Shown: positions 15,799 to 23,810, numbered from the stretch's first letter. The stretch is 24,137 nt of DNA from Dyella_B sp966430775 (GCA_966430775.1 CBJMMB010000054.1:1-24137), one strand, 5' to 3'. Numbers and translations: made by a program. The notes: generated by a model not told the origin, from the letters alone.

Positions 15799-16578
15799 AT
15801 GATCGAGCTGGAAATACAGATCCTTTCGGATCGCCGCGAAGGCTTGCTTGTGGAACTGGGGCGCGTGGTGGTTGCGAGCGGTTTTACGCTGTTGCGCCAG
15901 CGCGTGTATCAGGACCATCAAGGTGCGTGGCTGGTGATGGTGGTGCGCGGTGAAGCGGAGCGGCAGCTTGCCTTGGAGGAAACGCTTGCCACGCACAATC
16001 GCGTACTGAGCTTCGAAGCCACATTGCTGGCGCCGGGCGCGGCGGCGCAGGCGGGCGTGGCGCCATCGCCCACGCCGCGTGCAGCGCATGGCACCGGCAA
16101 CGGATCGCCGCCTTCGCTTGCGGTGATCGGACCGGACGTGCGCAAGGTGGAAAGCGTGCTGCCGCAGCTGGCGCGCGATTACCCGAAGATATTTCCCTGG
16201 CTGCTGGCGCTGGAACACGAAGTGGCGGCCGAGGCACGCGAGGCCTCGCTGCTCTTGGCCGGGCGGCGTACCGGCATCTGGGTGTACAAGCGCGATTACG
16301 AAGTGGGCGGCAAGCTTGGCCTGCTCGATTCGATCAAGCGCATCGCTTCGCCGGCCTTGCGCGCGCTGGTGGCGATCGATGTGCGCGAACGCCACTTCCA
16401 CATCCAGAACTGCCCGCTTTGTCCGCCAGGCGGTCATTCCGGCTGCAAGTTCTTCAGCGGATTCCTCGAAGGCATGCTGGGCGCGTCCGCCGCGCCGCAG
16501 ACCGTTTTCGTGCGCAATCTGCATTGCCGCAGCCATAGCCATGGCGCGGGTGACTGCATTCTCGAAGTATCCCATTGA
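15799..16578 (+). CDS. ACT-like domain protein with C-terminal V4R-like sensor domain
   Basis: I assign no precise function. The 259-residue protein seems to be cytoplasmic, with no signal peptide or membrane segment. Residues 1-78 (MIELEIQILSDRREGLLVEL...) resemble an ACT-type regulatory domain. An Ala/Pro/Gly-rich linker spans about 79-106. Residues 120-259 resemble a V4R (4-vinyl reductase) domain: a helical part with LLLAGRRTGIWVYKRDYEVG, then HIQNCPLC (Cys205, Cys208), SGCKFFSGFLEGMLG (Cys216) and LHCRSHSHGAGDCILEV (Cys243, Cys253). V4R domains bind hydrophobic or aromatic ligands, and the five cysteines could hold a metal. The frame is open further upstream, but the ATG at 15799 follows GGGAG and opens the domain. 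No DNA-binding or output domain is visible, so it may act through a partner protein. Confidence 0.75.
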   Translation: MIELEIQILSDRREGLLVELGRVVVASGFTLLRQRVYQDHQGAWLVMVVRGEAERQLALEETLATHNRVLSFEATLLAPGAAAQAGVAPSPTPRAAHGTGNGSPPSLAVIGPDVRKVESVLPQLARDYPKIFPWLLALEHEVAAEAREASLLLAGRRTGIWVYKRDYEVGGKLGLLDSIKRIASPALRALVAIDVRERHFHIQNCPLCPPGGHSGCKFFSGFLEGMLGASAAPQTVFVRNLHCRSHSHGAGDCILEVSH

Positions 16579-16810
16579 TGCGTGCGTGGAGGGCGTGCGC
16601 ATCGATGCGAGCCATGGAACGGCTCACGCACAACCGGGCGTCGCCGGCATCACGCCGCCGATGTCCGGCCTGTTGCCGATGACGTAGTTCAGCAGAACAA
16701 GCGGTGCAGCGCGGCCGGTAAACCTGTGGCCATGCGCTGAAAAGGCGACACGCGGTGGGCTGGCCGCGTGCTCGCGTTGACTCATGCCATAGCGATCGGA
16801 GGTGCAAGCC

Positions 16811-17554
16811 ATGTCTGCTCATCAGCACTACAACCTGTTATTGGTGTTGCTTTCGTACCTGATATCCGTGCTCGGCTCATTCACGGCCTTGCAGTTGGCC
16901 GTGCTCATTCCGTTGGCCAGAACTTCGCAGCAGCGCATCGGCGCGGTGCTGGCGGCAGGTGCGGCGATGGGCGTGGGCGCGATCTGGGCGATGCATTTCA
17001 TCGCCATGCTCGCCTGCGACATGGGCATGCCGGTGAGCTACGACCCGCTGCTGACCTCGCTCTCGGCGGTGATCGGCTTCGCCGCCTGCTCGCTGGGTCT
17101 GTTCATCGCCAGCAGCGGCGACTTCAACTGGGCCAAGCTTGCTGCGGCCGGTATCTGCATGGGGCTGGGCGTCACCGGCATGCATTACCTGGGCATGGCG
17201 GCGGTGTTGATGGCTGCGTACACGAGCTACGACATGAACCTGGTGGCGACCTCGATGATCATCGCGATCGTCGCGTCGATCGTCGCGCTGTGGCTGGCGT
17301 TCAACCTGCGCGGCCGCGTGCAGATGATCGGCAGCGCGCTGGTGATGGGGCTGGCCGTGTGCGGCATGCACTACACCGGCATGGCCGCTTTCAACGTGGA
17401 AGAAAGCAACGGGCCGGCACCGACGGGCATCGCCGGTGGCGTGGGTGGCGCCAACCTCGGCGCCACCATCTTCGTCGTGACGCTGGTGTTGCTGGTCGGT
17501 GCCTTGATCATCCACTACAAGCGCCAGCAGCGGCGTGCGGCGATCAGTATTTGA
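16811..17554 (+). CDS. Stand-alone MHYT-domain integral membrane sensor
   Basis: MHYT domains are membrane sensor modules proposed to bind copper and to sense oxygen, CO or NO. This 247-residue protein is almost entirely the domain: seven hydrophobic segments and the three repeated motifs MHFIAM (about 58-63), MHYLGM (about 123-128) and MHYTGM (about 186-191). A short basic tail (HYKRQQRRAAISI) ends the protein, and there is no GGDEF, EAL, kinase or other output domain. The ATG at 16811 has GGAGG 8 nt upstream, which is better than the GTG at 16802. It follows the ACT-V4R gene by 232 bp on the same strand; that gap holds only a 7-bp hairpin (16749-16770) and no convincing gene. It may signal through a separate protein or serve as a metal-binding membrane protein. 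Confidence 0.9.
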   Translation: MSAHQHYNLLLVLLSYLISVLGSFTALQLAVLIPLARTSQQRIGAVLAAGAAMGVGAIWAMHFIAMLACDMGMPVSYDPLLTSLSAVIGFAACSLGLFIASSGDFNWAKLAAAGICMGLGVTGMHYLGMAAVLMAAYTSYDMNLVATSMIIAIVASIVALWLAFNLRGRVQMIGSALVMGLAVCGMHYTGMAAFNVEESNGPAPTGIAGGVGGANLGATIFVVTLVLLVGALIIHYKRQQRRAAISI

Positions 17555-17560
17555 GCAAGT

Positions 17561-17588
17561 GGGAACGGGCCGCGTTAACGCCGTTCCC
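17561..17588. terminator. Hairpin between convergent MHYT and phosphoglycerol transferase genes
   Basis: GGGAACGG (17561-17568) and CCGTTCCC (17581-17588) form a perfect 8-bp stem around a 12-nt loop, lying in the 43-bp gap between two convergent genes. It may terminate both transcripts, but neither side has a strong U-tract. Confidence 0.45.
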
Positions 17589-17597
17589 CGTTTCCGG

Positions 17598-19523
17598 CTA
17601 GCGATGCATGCCCATCGCCGCTGCTGCGCGCGTGCTTTCTTCTTCGCTGTCCTGCCTGGCCACTACGGTGCTTGGCGGCAGCAGGCTTGCGGGCAATAGC
17701 TTGTCGAGCTTGCCCTTCATGCGCAGCACGGCGATGCTCGCCATGTCCTTGTCGAACAAGGTTTGCTGCGCATCGAGCGCAGTCGGCGCGGCACCCGGCG
17801 CGCGCGTGAGCCGCGCCAGCGATGGCGCCAACACCTGCGTAAGCGCGAAGTACGCATCGTCATGGATGCCTGCGCGTTCCAGCAGCAATCCCGGCAGCAT
17901 CCACGAAGCCATCTCGGTATGTTGCGGCGTGCCCGGATTGCGTGGATCGATCAACAGCCACGTGCCCGCTTGCGACAGCATGTCCTGACCGTCGGCAAAA
18001 CCGGTGGTGTGGTAGGTGCCGATCAGGCCGGGCAAGTGGTCGCCGTAGAACAGCAGCAAGGTCGGGCGGCTGCGATGCGCGAGCAGGTTGGCCAGGCGGC
18101 CCAGTTCCTGGTCGGCGTGACGCATGTGATAGAGGTAGTTCTGCAGTTCCAGCTTGTCCTTGCCCTCGATGCCGGCCGGCACCGGAATGGCGTCGCGCGC
18201 GGCGCGGTCAACCGGCTCGGTGTCGTACGGACCGTGCGCTTCCAGGCTGATCGCGAACAGGAACTGCGGCGGCCCGGCGTCTTTCAGTTGCGCCATGATC
18301 TCGTCGGTCATCGCGCTGTCGGCCATGTATTTGCCGTCCATCGCGGCGTTCGCGGGAAAGCTCGATTGCGATACGAAGCGATCGAAGCCCAGCGTCTTGA
18401 ACGCCGTGTTGCGATTCCAGAAGGTGGGATCATTGCCGTGGATCGCCACCGTTTCATAGCCATGCGAACGCAAGGTGCGCACCATGCTCGGCACCACCTT
18501 GTCGTGCATCTGCAGATACGGGAACTGCATGTTTCCGAAGTAGCGCAAGGAGAGCCCGGTCAGCACTTCGAACTCGGTACGAATGGTGCCGCCACCAAAC
18601 GTGGGTACGTGCAGCGGGCCACTCATGCCTTGCGCGGCGAGGCGCTCAAGGTTGGGCGTGAGCTCGGCGTTTTCGTAGCCGCGCATGATGCGCGGATCGA
18701 AGAACGATTCGCTCTGGATCACCACGATATCCGGCAACGCCGTGCCCGGATCGGCCGGTGTCTGCATACGCGCGCGCACCGCATCGCCGGTGCTCTGCAG
18801 CAGGCTGCTCACCGCGGCGGGGTCGACTTTCTGTTTGCCGCGTCGATCCTGCAGGTGGAACATCACCAATGAGCTGACCAGGCCGGAATGGCTGGTGGTC
18901 GCGGACGCCGACCAGGGTTCCAGCCACAGTTTCTGGCCGTTGTAGAGATGTCGCCAGCCGGGCATGCCCAACACCAGGGTGGCCAGCACGGCGCCCAGCA
19001 GTGCTCCGCCGACCAGGCGCTTGCCGCGCGTGCGTGCGGCGAACAGCGGCGGTTCGTAGCGCCACATGGCGGCGACCAGCGCGATGCCGCCGAGCAGGGC
19101 GAGATAGGGCCACGGGCTATGAGGGAGATAACTGCCCAGCACGTGCAGGCCGCCCTTGCGCAGTTGATCCACCATGCGGAAATCCGCCGGCAGCAAGGGC
19201 ATGCCTAGGTTGGACACCTTCAACGCGTTGACGCCGTACATCACGGCTTGCGCCAGAAACGCCAGCCCGAAGGACAGCAGGATGCGCCGGGTCATTACCA
19301 GCAACAGTAGGGCCAGCATCAGGCCGGGCATGGCGTTGGCCAGCGGAAAGGCGGGTTGCGCCAGCAGCCGGGAAGCCGCCACGCCATCGTTGCCATCCAG
19401 CAAGCCGGTCAGCAGCACGAACGCCACCATCATTGCCAGCACCAGGGCGATGCGTGCGGCGACGGAGCGTCTTGATAGCAGCGTGGAGGAAACGAAAGCC
19501 ATGCGGTCCGATACCCGGCTCAT
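17598..19523 (-). CDS. LtaS/OpgB-type sulfatase-fold phosphoglycerol transferase
   Basis: This inner-membrane enzyme has an alkaline-phosphatase/sulfatase domain in the periplasm and probably transfers phosphoglycerol or phosphoethanolamine to a glycan. From the ATG at 19523 it has 641 residues. Residues 1-190 hold about five hydrophobic segments. The catalytic domain starts at DIVVIQSESFFDP (metal ligand Glu272) and continues with PTFGGGTIRTEFEVLTG, where Thr313 is the likely nucleophile, then GYETVAIHGNDPTFWNRN and LLFYGDHLPGLIG for metal binding. A frame extension to 19658 would run through a terminator hairpin and is rejected; the Met at 19502 is an alternative start. As Gram-negatives lack lipoteichoic acid, a role in modifying osmoregulated periplasmic glucans (OpgB-like) is more likely, but the substrate is inferred. 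Confidence 0.88.
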   Translation of the reverse strand: MSRVSDRMAFVSSTLLSRRSVAARIALVLAMMVAFVLLTGLLDGNDGVAASRLLAQPAFPLANAMPGLMLALLLLVMTRRILLSFGLAFLAQAVMYGVNALKVSNLGMPLLPADFRMVDQLRKGGLHVLGSYLPHSPWPYLALLGGIALVAAMWRYEPPLFAARTRGKRLVGGALLGAVLATLVLGMPGWRHLYNGQKLWLEPWSASATTSHSGLVSSLVMFHLQDRRGKQKVDPAAVSSLLQSTGDAVRARMQTPADPGTALPDIVVIQSESFFDPRIMRGYENAELTPNLERLAAQGMSGPLHVPTFGGGTIRTEFEVLTGLSLRYFGNMQFPYLQMHDKVVPSMVRTLRSHGYETVAIHGNDPTFWNRNTAFKTLGFDRFVSQSSFPANAAMDGKYMADSAMTDEIMAQLKDAGPPQFLFAISLEAHGPYDTEPVDRAARDAIPVPAGIEGKDKLELQNYLYHMRHADQELGRLANLLAHRSRPTLLLFYGDHLPGLIGTYHTTGFADGQDMLSQAGTWLLIDPRNPGTPQHTEMASWMLPGLLLERAGIHDDAYFALTQVLAPSLARLTRAPGAAPTALDAQQTLFDKDMASIAVLRMKGKLDKLLPASLLPPSTVVARQDSEEESTRAAAAMGMHR

Positions 19524-19640
19524 CCAGGGGATACGGACTGTAACGTGATTGACATGAATCGGTTGTCGCCCATGCGGAAGGCTCAGGGCGGATTCACCCC
19601 TGTATGTGATGGATTTACAACAAATTAGCGAAAAGCAAGC

Positions 19641-19666
19641 GGGCCGCCATCGTGCCATGGCGGCCC
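19641..19666 (-). terminator. Terminator after the peroxiredoxin gene
   Basis: GGGCCGCCAT (19641-19650) and ATGGCGGCCC (19657-19666) form a perfect 10-bp stem with a 6-nt loop. Read on the minus strand it is followed by CGCTTGCTTTTCG, a moderately T-rich tail. It starts 37 nt after the peroxiredoxin stop codon. Confidence 0.65.
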
Positions 19667-19702
19667 ATCCCGTGTGTCAACAGGGGCTTGCGCGGGATTG
19701 CT

Positions 19703-20344
19703 TCAGTGCTGCGTGTTACTGAACCGTAATAAACGCAGGTACGGCTTCACGGTGCGCCAGCCCTCCGGGAAGAGCTGCTGGGCGTCCGCGTCGGAGACCG
19801 AGGGCGCGATGATCACCTCATCACCCGGGCGCCAGTCGACCGGCGTGGTCAGCTTGCGGCCGTCGGTGAGCTGCAGCGAATCGAGCACGCGCAGGATCTC
19901 GTCCACGTTGCGGCCGGCGCTCGGCGGATAGGTCAGCGTCAGGCGTACCTTCTTCTGCGGATCGATGATGAAGACCGAACGCACCGTCACCTTCGGGTCG
20001 GCCTTCGGATGGAACATGCCGTACAGCTTGGCGACCTCCAGATCGGGATCAGCCAGGATCGGATAATTCACCGCCGCGCCGCCGACGTCTTCCACGTCCT
20101 TGATCCAGGCCTTGTGGTCGGCCACCGGATCGACCGACAGGCCGAGCAGTTTCGTGCGGCGCTGGTCGAACTCTGCCTTGCGGCGCGCGAACGCGCCCAG
20201 CTCGGTGGTGCAGACCGGCGTGAAATCCTTCGGATGCGAGAAGAACACCAGCCAATGGTCGCCGATGTAATCGTGCAGATGGATCGGGCCTTCGGTGGAG
20301 TCGAGAGTGAAATCAGGGGCGGTTTCGCCCAATTGCAGGCTCAT
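19703..20344 (-). CDS. 1-Cys peroxiredoxin (Prx6 family)
   Basis: This cytoplasmic thiol peroxidase reduces hydrogen peroxide, organic hydroperoxides or peroxynitrite. The 213-residue protein has the Prx6 length and order: LGETAPDFTLDSTEGPIHLHDYIGDHWLVFFSHPKDFTPVCTTE is represented by its start at residue 6 and by the active-site motif TPVCTTE with the peroxidatic Cys45. Other marks are LLGLSVDPVADHKAW, VRSVFIIDPQKKVRLTLTYPPSAGRN and the long C-terminal dimerisation domain TPVDWRPGDEVIIAPSVSD. No resolving cysteine is seen in the C-terminal part, consistent with a 1-Cys mechanism recycled by an external thiol. It lies 25 nt downstream of cysG on the same strand, so co-transcription with siroheme synthesis is likely. 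A terminator follows at 19641-19666. Confidence 0.95.
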   Translation of the reverse strand: MSLQLGETAPDFTLDSTEGPIHLHDYIGDHWLVFFSHPKDFTPVCTTELGAFARRKAEFDQRRTKLLGLSVDPVADHKAWIKDVEDVGGAAVNYPILADPDLEVAKLYGMFHPKADPKVTVRSVFIIDPQKKVRLTLTYPPSAGRNVDEILRVLDSLQLTDGRKLTTPVDWRPGDEVIIAPSVSDADAQQLFPEGWRTVKPYLRLLRFSNTQH

Positions 20345-20369
20345 GATGGTCTCCGTGAAGTAGCGACGG

Positions 20370-21809
20370 TCATGCCGCGTCAGCCAGGACGGCCGCTGGC
20401 GCGGTGGTTTGCGAAGGCAGTTCGCTCAAGAGTTCGCCGAACCAGTGCGAACGCTCGGCCTGCGCCGCCACTTCGCCCAGGATGAGCAGGGCCGGCGCTT
20501 CAATCGCACGCTGTGTCGCGAGCCTCGGCAGATCGCCGAGCGTGCCGGTGAGCGTGCGCTGCTGCGGCAGTGTTCCGTTTTCGACCAGCGCGAACGGCGT
20601 GCTGGCGGCGCGGCCATGCGCGATGAGTTGCGCGGTGAGTTCTTCGAGCTGGCCCACGCCCATGTAGATCGCCAAGGTTTGCCGTTCGTGCGCCAGTTCG
20701 CGCCAATCGAGCGTGTTCGACGACGACTGGCCGTGCGCGGTCACCAGTCGCACCGATTGCGCATGCCCGCGATGTGTCAGCGGCACGCCGCTGTACGCCG
20801 CGCACGCGATGGCGGCGGTAATGCCGGGCACGATTTCATAGGCGATGCCGTGCTCGCGCAGAAAATCCAGCTCTTCACCGCCGCGTCCGAACACGAACGG
20901 ATCGCCACCTTTCAGGCGCACCACGCGCTTTCCTGCCTGCGCATGTTCGAGCATCAAGGCATGGATCGAATCTTGCGGCGTATGCATGCCGCCCGCGCGT
21001 TTGCCGACAGCGATGCGCACGGCATCGCGCCGTGCAAGATCGAGAATGGGTTCGCTGATCAGCGCGTCGTGCAGGATCACATCGGCTTCGTTCAAGGCGC
21101 GCAAGGCACGCAACGTCAGCAGGCCGGGATCGCCGGGACCGGCGCCCACCAGCGCGACGGAGCCGCTCGCTGGCGGCGTTGCAGTATCCGACAATGCAGT
21201 GACTAATCGATGTTCCGCATGCGCAGGCCGCGCGGCGCGCAGTTGCGCATGCACCGGACCGTCATGCAGCCAGTCATAGAAGCGGCGGCGTGCGGTGAGA
21301 TCCGCATGGCGCGTGCGGATGCGTGCGCGATAACGCTGCGCAAGTTGCAGCAACGAACCCCATGCCGGATCCAGCAGGCTTTCGATCCGCTCGCGCAGGC
21401 GGCGCGCCAGCATCGGCGCCGCGCCGCCGCTGGAGATGGCCACCAGCAGCGGCGAGCGATCAATCAAAGCCGGCACCTGGAAGCTGGAAAGCGCCGCATC
21501 GTCCACGACGTTGACCAGCCGTTGCCTGGCTTGCCCATCGGCGGCGATGCGAGCGTTGAGTGGACGTGAACGCGTGGCGGCAATCACCAGCCAGGTGCCG
21601 TCGAGCCAATCGGAACGGTACGCGCCGGGCTTGTAGGCGATGCGCCCCTGCTGCACCCATTCGCGCAATTCCGGCGCCAACACCGGTGCGCCCACCGTGA
21701 CCCGGGCGCCGGCCTTGAGCAGCATGGCCGTTTTCCGGGCCGCCACGTCGCCGCCACCCACCACCAGCACGTGGCGATCGTTCAAATCGGCAAACAGGGG
21801 ATAAAGCAT
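20370..21809 (-). CDS. cysG: Siroheme synthase CysG (dehydrogenase/ferrochelatase plus uroporphyrinogen-III methyltransferase)
   Basis: CysG makes siroheme, the cofactor of sulfite and nitrite reductases, from uroporphyrinogen III. The 479-residue fusion is a little longer than E. coli CysG (457). The N-terminal half (1-205) is the NAD-dependent precorrin-2 dehydrogenase/ferrochelatase: VLVVGGGDVAARKTAMLL, LVNVVDDA (Asp104) and ISSGGAAPMLARRLRERIE. The C-terminal half (about 217-460) is the SAM methyltransferase: VALVGAGPGDPGLLT, ADVILHDAL (Asp248), GKRAG (Lys270), RLKGGDPFVFGRGGEE and EIVPGITAAIACAAYSGVPLTHR. An Ala-rich extension of about 20 residues ends the protein. It is divergent from cysB, which fits control by that sulfur regulator, and is followed by the peroxiredoxin gene. 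Confidence 0.97.
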   Translation of the reverse strand: MLYPLFADLNDRHVLVVGGGDVAARKTAMLLKAGARVTVGAPVLAPELREWVQQGRIAYKPGAYRSDWLDGTWLVIAATRSRPLNARIAADGQARQRLVNVVDDAALSSFQVPALIDRSPLLVAISSGGAAPMLARRLRERIESLLDPAWGSLLQLAQRYRARIRTRHADLTARRRFYDWLHDGPVHAQLRAARPAHAEHRLVTALSDTATPPASGSVALVGAGPGDPGLLTLRALRALNEADVILHDALISEPILDLARRDAVRIAVGKRAGGMHTPQDSIHALMLEHAQAGKRVVRLKGGDPFVFGRGGEELDFLREHGIAYEIVPGITAAIACAAYSGVPLTHRGHAQSVRLVTAHGQSSSNTLDWRELAHERQTLAIYMGVGQLEELTAQLIAHGRAASTPFALVENGTLPQQRTLTGTLGDLPRLATQRAIEAPALLILGEVAAQAERSHWFGELLSELPSQTTAPAAVLADAA

Positions 21810-22114
21810 GGGCTTCAGGTTCCGGAAAACGCAGTCAGATGATCCACGCTAGCGCTTTCGGGCGTGCCCATGGAAATGGCCGCTGGGCGGGAAGATATGC
21901 CTGCGCGGCATAGGCTTTTTCATAACGCGAAATGGATTTTTAGATGTATAGACGTCCAAATACCGCTGTGTTAAGGTCCAGTGACGACCGGTAACAGGAC
22001 CGGTGTTTGTGTGGGGATCGTGATGAAACGTCGTTCAGGGTGCTTCGCGAGCTGTATGCGCTTTGCCATGCGCCGAGCACACCCCTGCATGCCTTTCATC
22101 CTGGAGCCGATCTC
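21810..22114. promoter_or_regulatory. Divergent cysG/cysB control region (305 bp)
   Basis: No gene was found here. The stretch is A/T-rich around 21914-21965. It holds AGATGTAT-AGACGTCC (21942-21957), which resembles two tandem methionine-repressor boxes (AGACGTCT), 13 of 16 matches. A possible cysB promoter overlaps it: TAGACG (21949-21954) and TAAGGT (21972-21977), 17 nt apart with a TG before the -10. A direct repeat GACCGGT (21986-21992 and 21998-22004, period 12 bp) follows. If this promoter is used, the cysB leader would be about 130 nt. CysB binding sites are too degenerate to place by eye. Confidence 0.4.
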
Positions 22115-23122
22115 ATGACCCTCACGCAATTGCGCTACATCGTCGCCATCGCCGACGCCGGTCTCAACATCACCCTCGCCGCCGACAACGTCCACGCCAC
22201 CCAGTCGGGCATCAGCAAGCAGCTCAAGCAACTGGAAGGCGAACTCGGTTTCCAGGTGTTCACCCGCCGCGGCAAGAGCCTGGATGCGGTCACGCCGGCC
22301 GGCGCCCAGGTGCTGGAACGCGCACGCACCATCCTGCACGAGGCACGCAACATTCGCGCGCTGGCCGCCAACCTGCGCGAAGAAGCGCAAGGCGAGCTGT
22401 CGGTAGCCACTACGCATACCCAGGCGCGCTTCGTGCTGCCGGAGGCGATCGCCCGCCTGAAACAGCACTATCCGGAGCTGGGCGTACACATTCGGCCGCA
22501 GGGCGAGGGCCGCATCATCAGCCTGTTCGAAAGCGGTGAGGTGGATCTGGCCGTGGTCAGCACCAGCGGCCAGGCGCCGGAAGGCGGCATCGCCGTGCCG
22601 CTGTTCCGCTGGTATCGCCGCGCGGTGGTGCCGCAGGGTCATCCCTTGGCCAAACTGAACCGGCCGCTGCGCATCGAGGATCTGGCGGAGTACCCGCTGG
22701 TCAGCTACGAATCCTCGCTGCAGCCCGAATCCTCGCTGCGCCGCGCCTTCGCCGCCGCGGCGCTCACCCCGCGCATCGCCTGCACCTCGGCCGATGCGGA
22801 CCTGATCAAGACCTATGTGCTCGCCGGCCTGGGCGTGGGCATCCTGGCCGAGATGGCGATCATCCCGGCGGACGCCCGCGAGCTGGTCGCGCTGAATATC
22901 GACGGCCTGCTGCCGGTCTGCACCAGCTGGATGGTGCTGCGCCGGGACCACGTGCTGCGCAGCTACGTCGCGCAGTTCGCGCGGCTGGTGGCGCCGCAGA
23001 TCGACGAGGCGGAACTGCGCCGCGTGGTGGCCGGGCACGCCGAACCGAACTGGCCTGCACCGCCGCTGTGGAGCGACCTGCAGCAACGCGGCCTGCGCCG
23101 CCCCGCGCCGCGCGCGGCCTAA
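22115..23122 (+). CDS. cysB: LysR-family regulator CysB (sulfate assimilation)
   Basis: CysB activates sulfate uptake and reduction genes when sulfur is limiting, with N-acetylserine as inducer in enterobacteria. The 335-residue product begins with the typical CysB/Cbl N-terminus MTLTQLRYIVAIADAGLNIT. It continues with the helix-turn-helix HATQSGISKQLKQLEGELGFQVFTRRGK (start and end residues about 34-61), then the effector domain with ELSVATTHTQARFVLPEAI, EGRIISLFESGEVDLAVVST, LVSYESSLQPESSLRRAFA and TYVLAGLGVGILAEMA. The threonine-rich TTHTQAR segment is the sulfate/inducer-binding loop characteristic of CysB. The ATG at 22115 has GGAG 8 nt upstream. It is divergent from cysG and close to an APS kinase, which supports the cys-regulon role. 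Confidence 0.95.
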   Translation: MTLTQLRYIVAIADAGLNITLAADNVHATQSGISKQLKQLEGELGFQVFTRRGKSLDAVTPAGAQVLERARTILHEARNIRALAANLREEAQGELSVATTHTQARFVLPEAIARLKQHYPELGVHIRPQGEGRIISLFESGEVDLAVVSTSGQAPEGGIAVPLFRWYRRAVVPQGHPLAKLNRPLRIEDLAEYPLVSYESSLQPESSLRRAFAAAALTPRIACTSADADLIKTYVLAGLGVGILAEMAIIPADARELVALNIDGLLPVCTSWMVLRRDHVLRSYVAQFARLVAPQIDEAELRRVVAGHAEPNWPAPPLWSDLQQRGLRRPAPRAA

Positions 23123-23143
23123 GGGGTCGATTCCCATCGCGAT

Positions 23144-23176
23144 GTCCGCAAGCGCGTCGGGGCGCTTGCCGGACAA
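23144..23176 (+). terminator. Hairpin after cysB
   Basis: TGTCCGCAAGCGC (23144-23156) pairs with GCGCTTGCCGGACA (23163-23176) with one bulged base, 22 nt after the cysB stop. There is no U-tract, so it may be a rho-dependent end or an RNA-stabilising hairpin. Confidence 0.45.
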
Positions 23177-23292
23177 TCATTTGAGGTAACGCTGAAGGTC
23201 GCCGGGACGGCGCCGTGACACGATGCCTGGGTGCCGCCTGCGCGGCGCAAGTATCCACCCGGTTCATCTCATTCTTCACGGAGGAAAAATCC

Positions 23293-23799
23293 ATGGCGCA
23301 TGCCGTTCGTACCCCATCTTTCGCCCTGCGCGCGCTGCAAGGCTGCGCGCTGTCCGTCGCGCTGCTCGGCGCCAACGCGGCGCTGGCGCAGCAAGCCCCC
23401 TCGGGTTTGGAAAAAGCCGTCAACGCCGCCGCCAAATGGGCAGCCCAGGCCGATGCCGGCCAGGCCGACGCCATGTGGAAGGACAGCAGCGCCACCATGC
23501 AGAAGTCGGTCAGCCAGGCCGATTGGGCCAAGTACATCGCCCAGGTGCGCAAGGAGGCCGGCGCCCAGCAGGGCCGCGCGTGGCTGGCCGTAAACAAGGT
23601 CGACAACCCGCAGGGCATGCCGCCGGGCGAGTACCTCAACGTGGTCTACAACACCAAGTTCGCCAACGCGGCCACCTTCGAAACCGTGTCGATGGCCAGG
23701 AACGGTTCGAGCTGGCAGCCGGTGGGCTATGTTGTGCGTCCCCAGCAGCCGCCGAAAGCCCCGGCCGGCGCGCCTGCGCAGCCCGCGGCAGGCAAGTAA
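23293..23799 (+). CDS. Secreted DUF4019-family protein
   Basis: This 168-residue protein has a signal peptide (1-32: ALRALQGCALSVALLGANAA then LA-QQ) and a DUF4019-like domain at about 38-150. The domain pattern includes AAKWAAQADAGQADAMWKDSS, SQADWAKYIAQVRKEAGA, GMPPGEYLNVVYNTKFANAA and WQPVGYVVRPQQ. The family's function is unknown; it is small, probably periplasmic, and found mostly in proteobacteria. The tail is Pro/Ala-rich. The ATG at 23293 has a strong GGAGGAAA ribosome-binding sequence, so the in-frame start at 23215 is rejected. The gene has its own strong terminator at 23811-23848 and appears monocistronic. Its place between cysB and the APS kinase does not in itself show a sulfur role. 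Confidence 0.85.
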   Translation: MAHAVRTPSFALRALQGCALSVALLGANAALAQQAPSGLEKAVNAAAKWAAQADAGQADAMWKDSSATMQKSVSQADWAKYIAQVRKEAGAQQGRAWLAVNKVDNPQGMPPGEYLNVVYNTKFANAATFETVSMARNGSSWQPVGYVVRPQQPPKAPAGAPAQPAAGK

Positions 23800-23810
23800 T
23801 CGCTGCGATG

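Noticed and set aside
16749..16770. Hairpin CACGCGG...CCGCGTG upstream of the MHYT gene
   Set aside because: A 7-bp GC-rich stem is expected by chance at this base composition, and there is no U-tract.
16624..16812. Short minus-strand frame between the ACT-V4R and MHYT genes
   Set aside because: 62 codons, no ribosome-binding site, no family resemblance; I see no convincing gene in this 232-bp gap.
19524..19658. N-terminal extension of the phosphoglycerol transferase
   Set aside because: It runs into the terminator hairpin of the peroxiredoxin gene and adds residues unlike a membrane-protein start.
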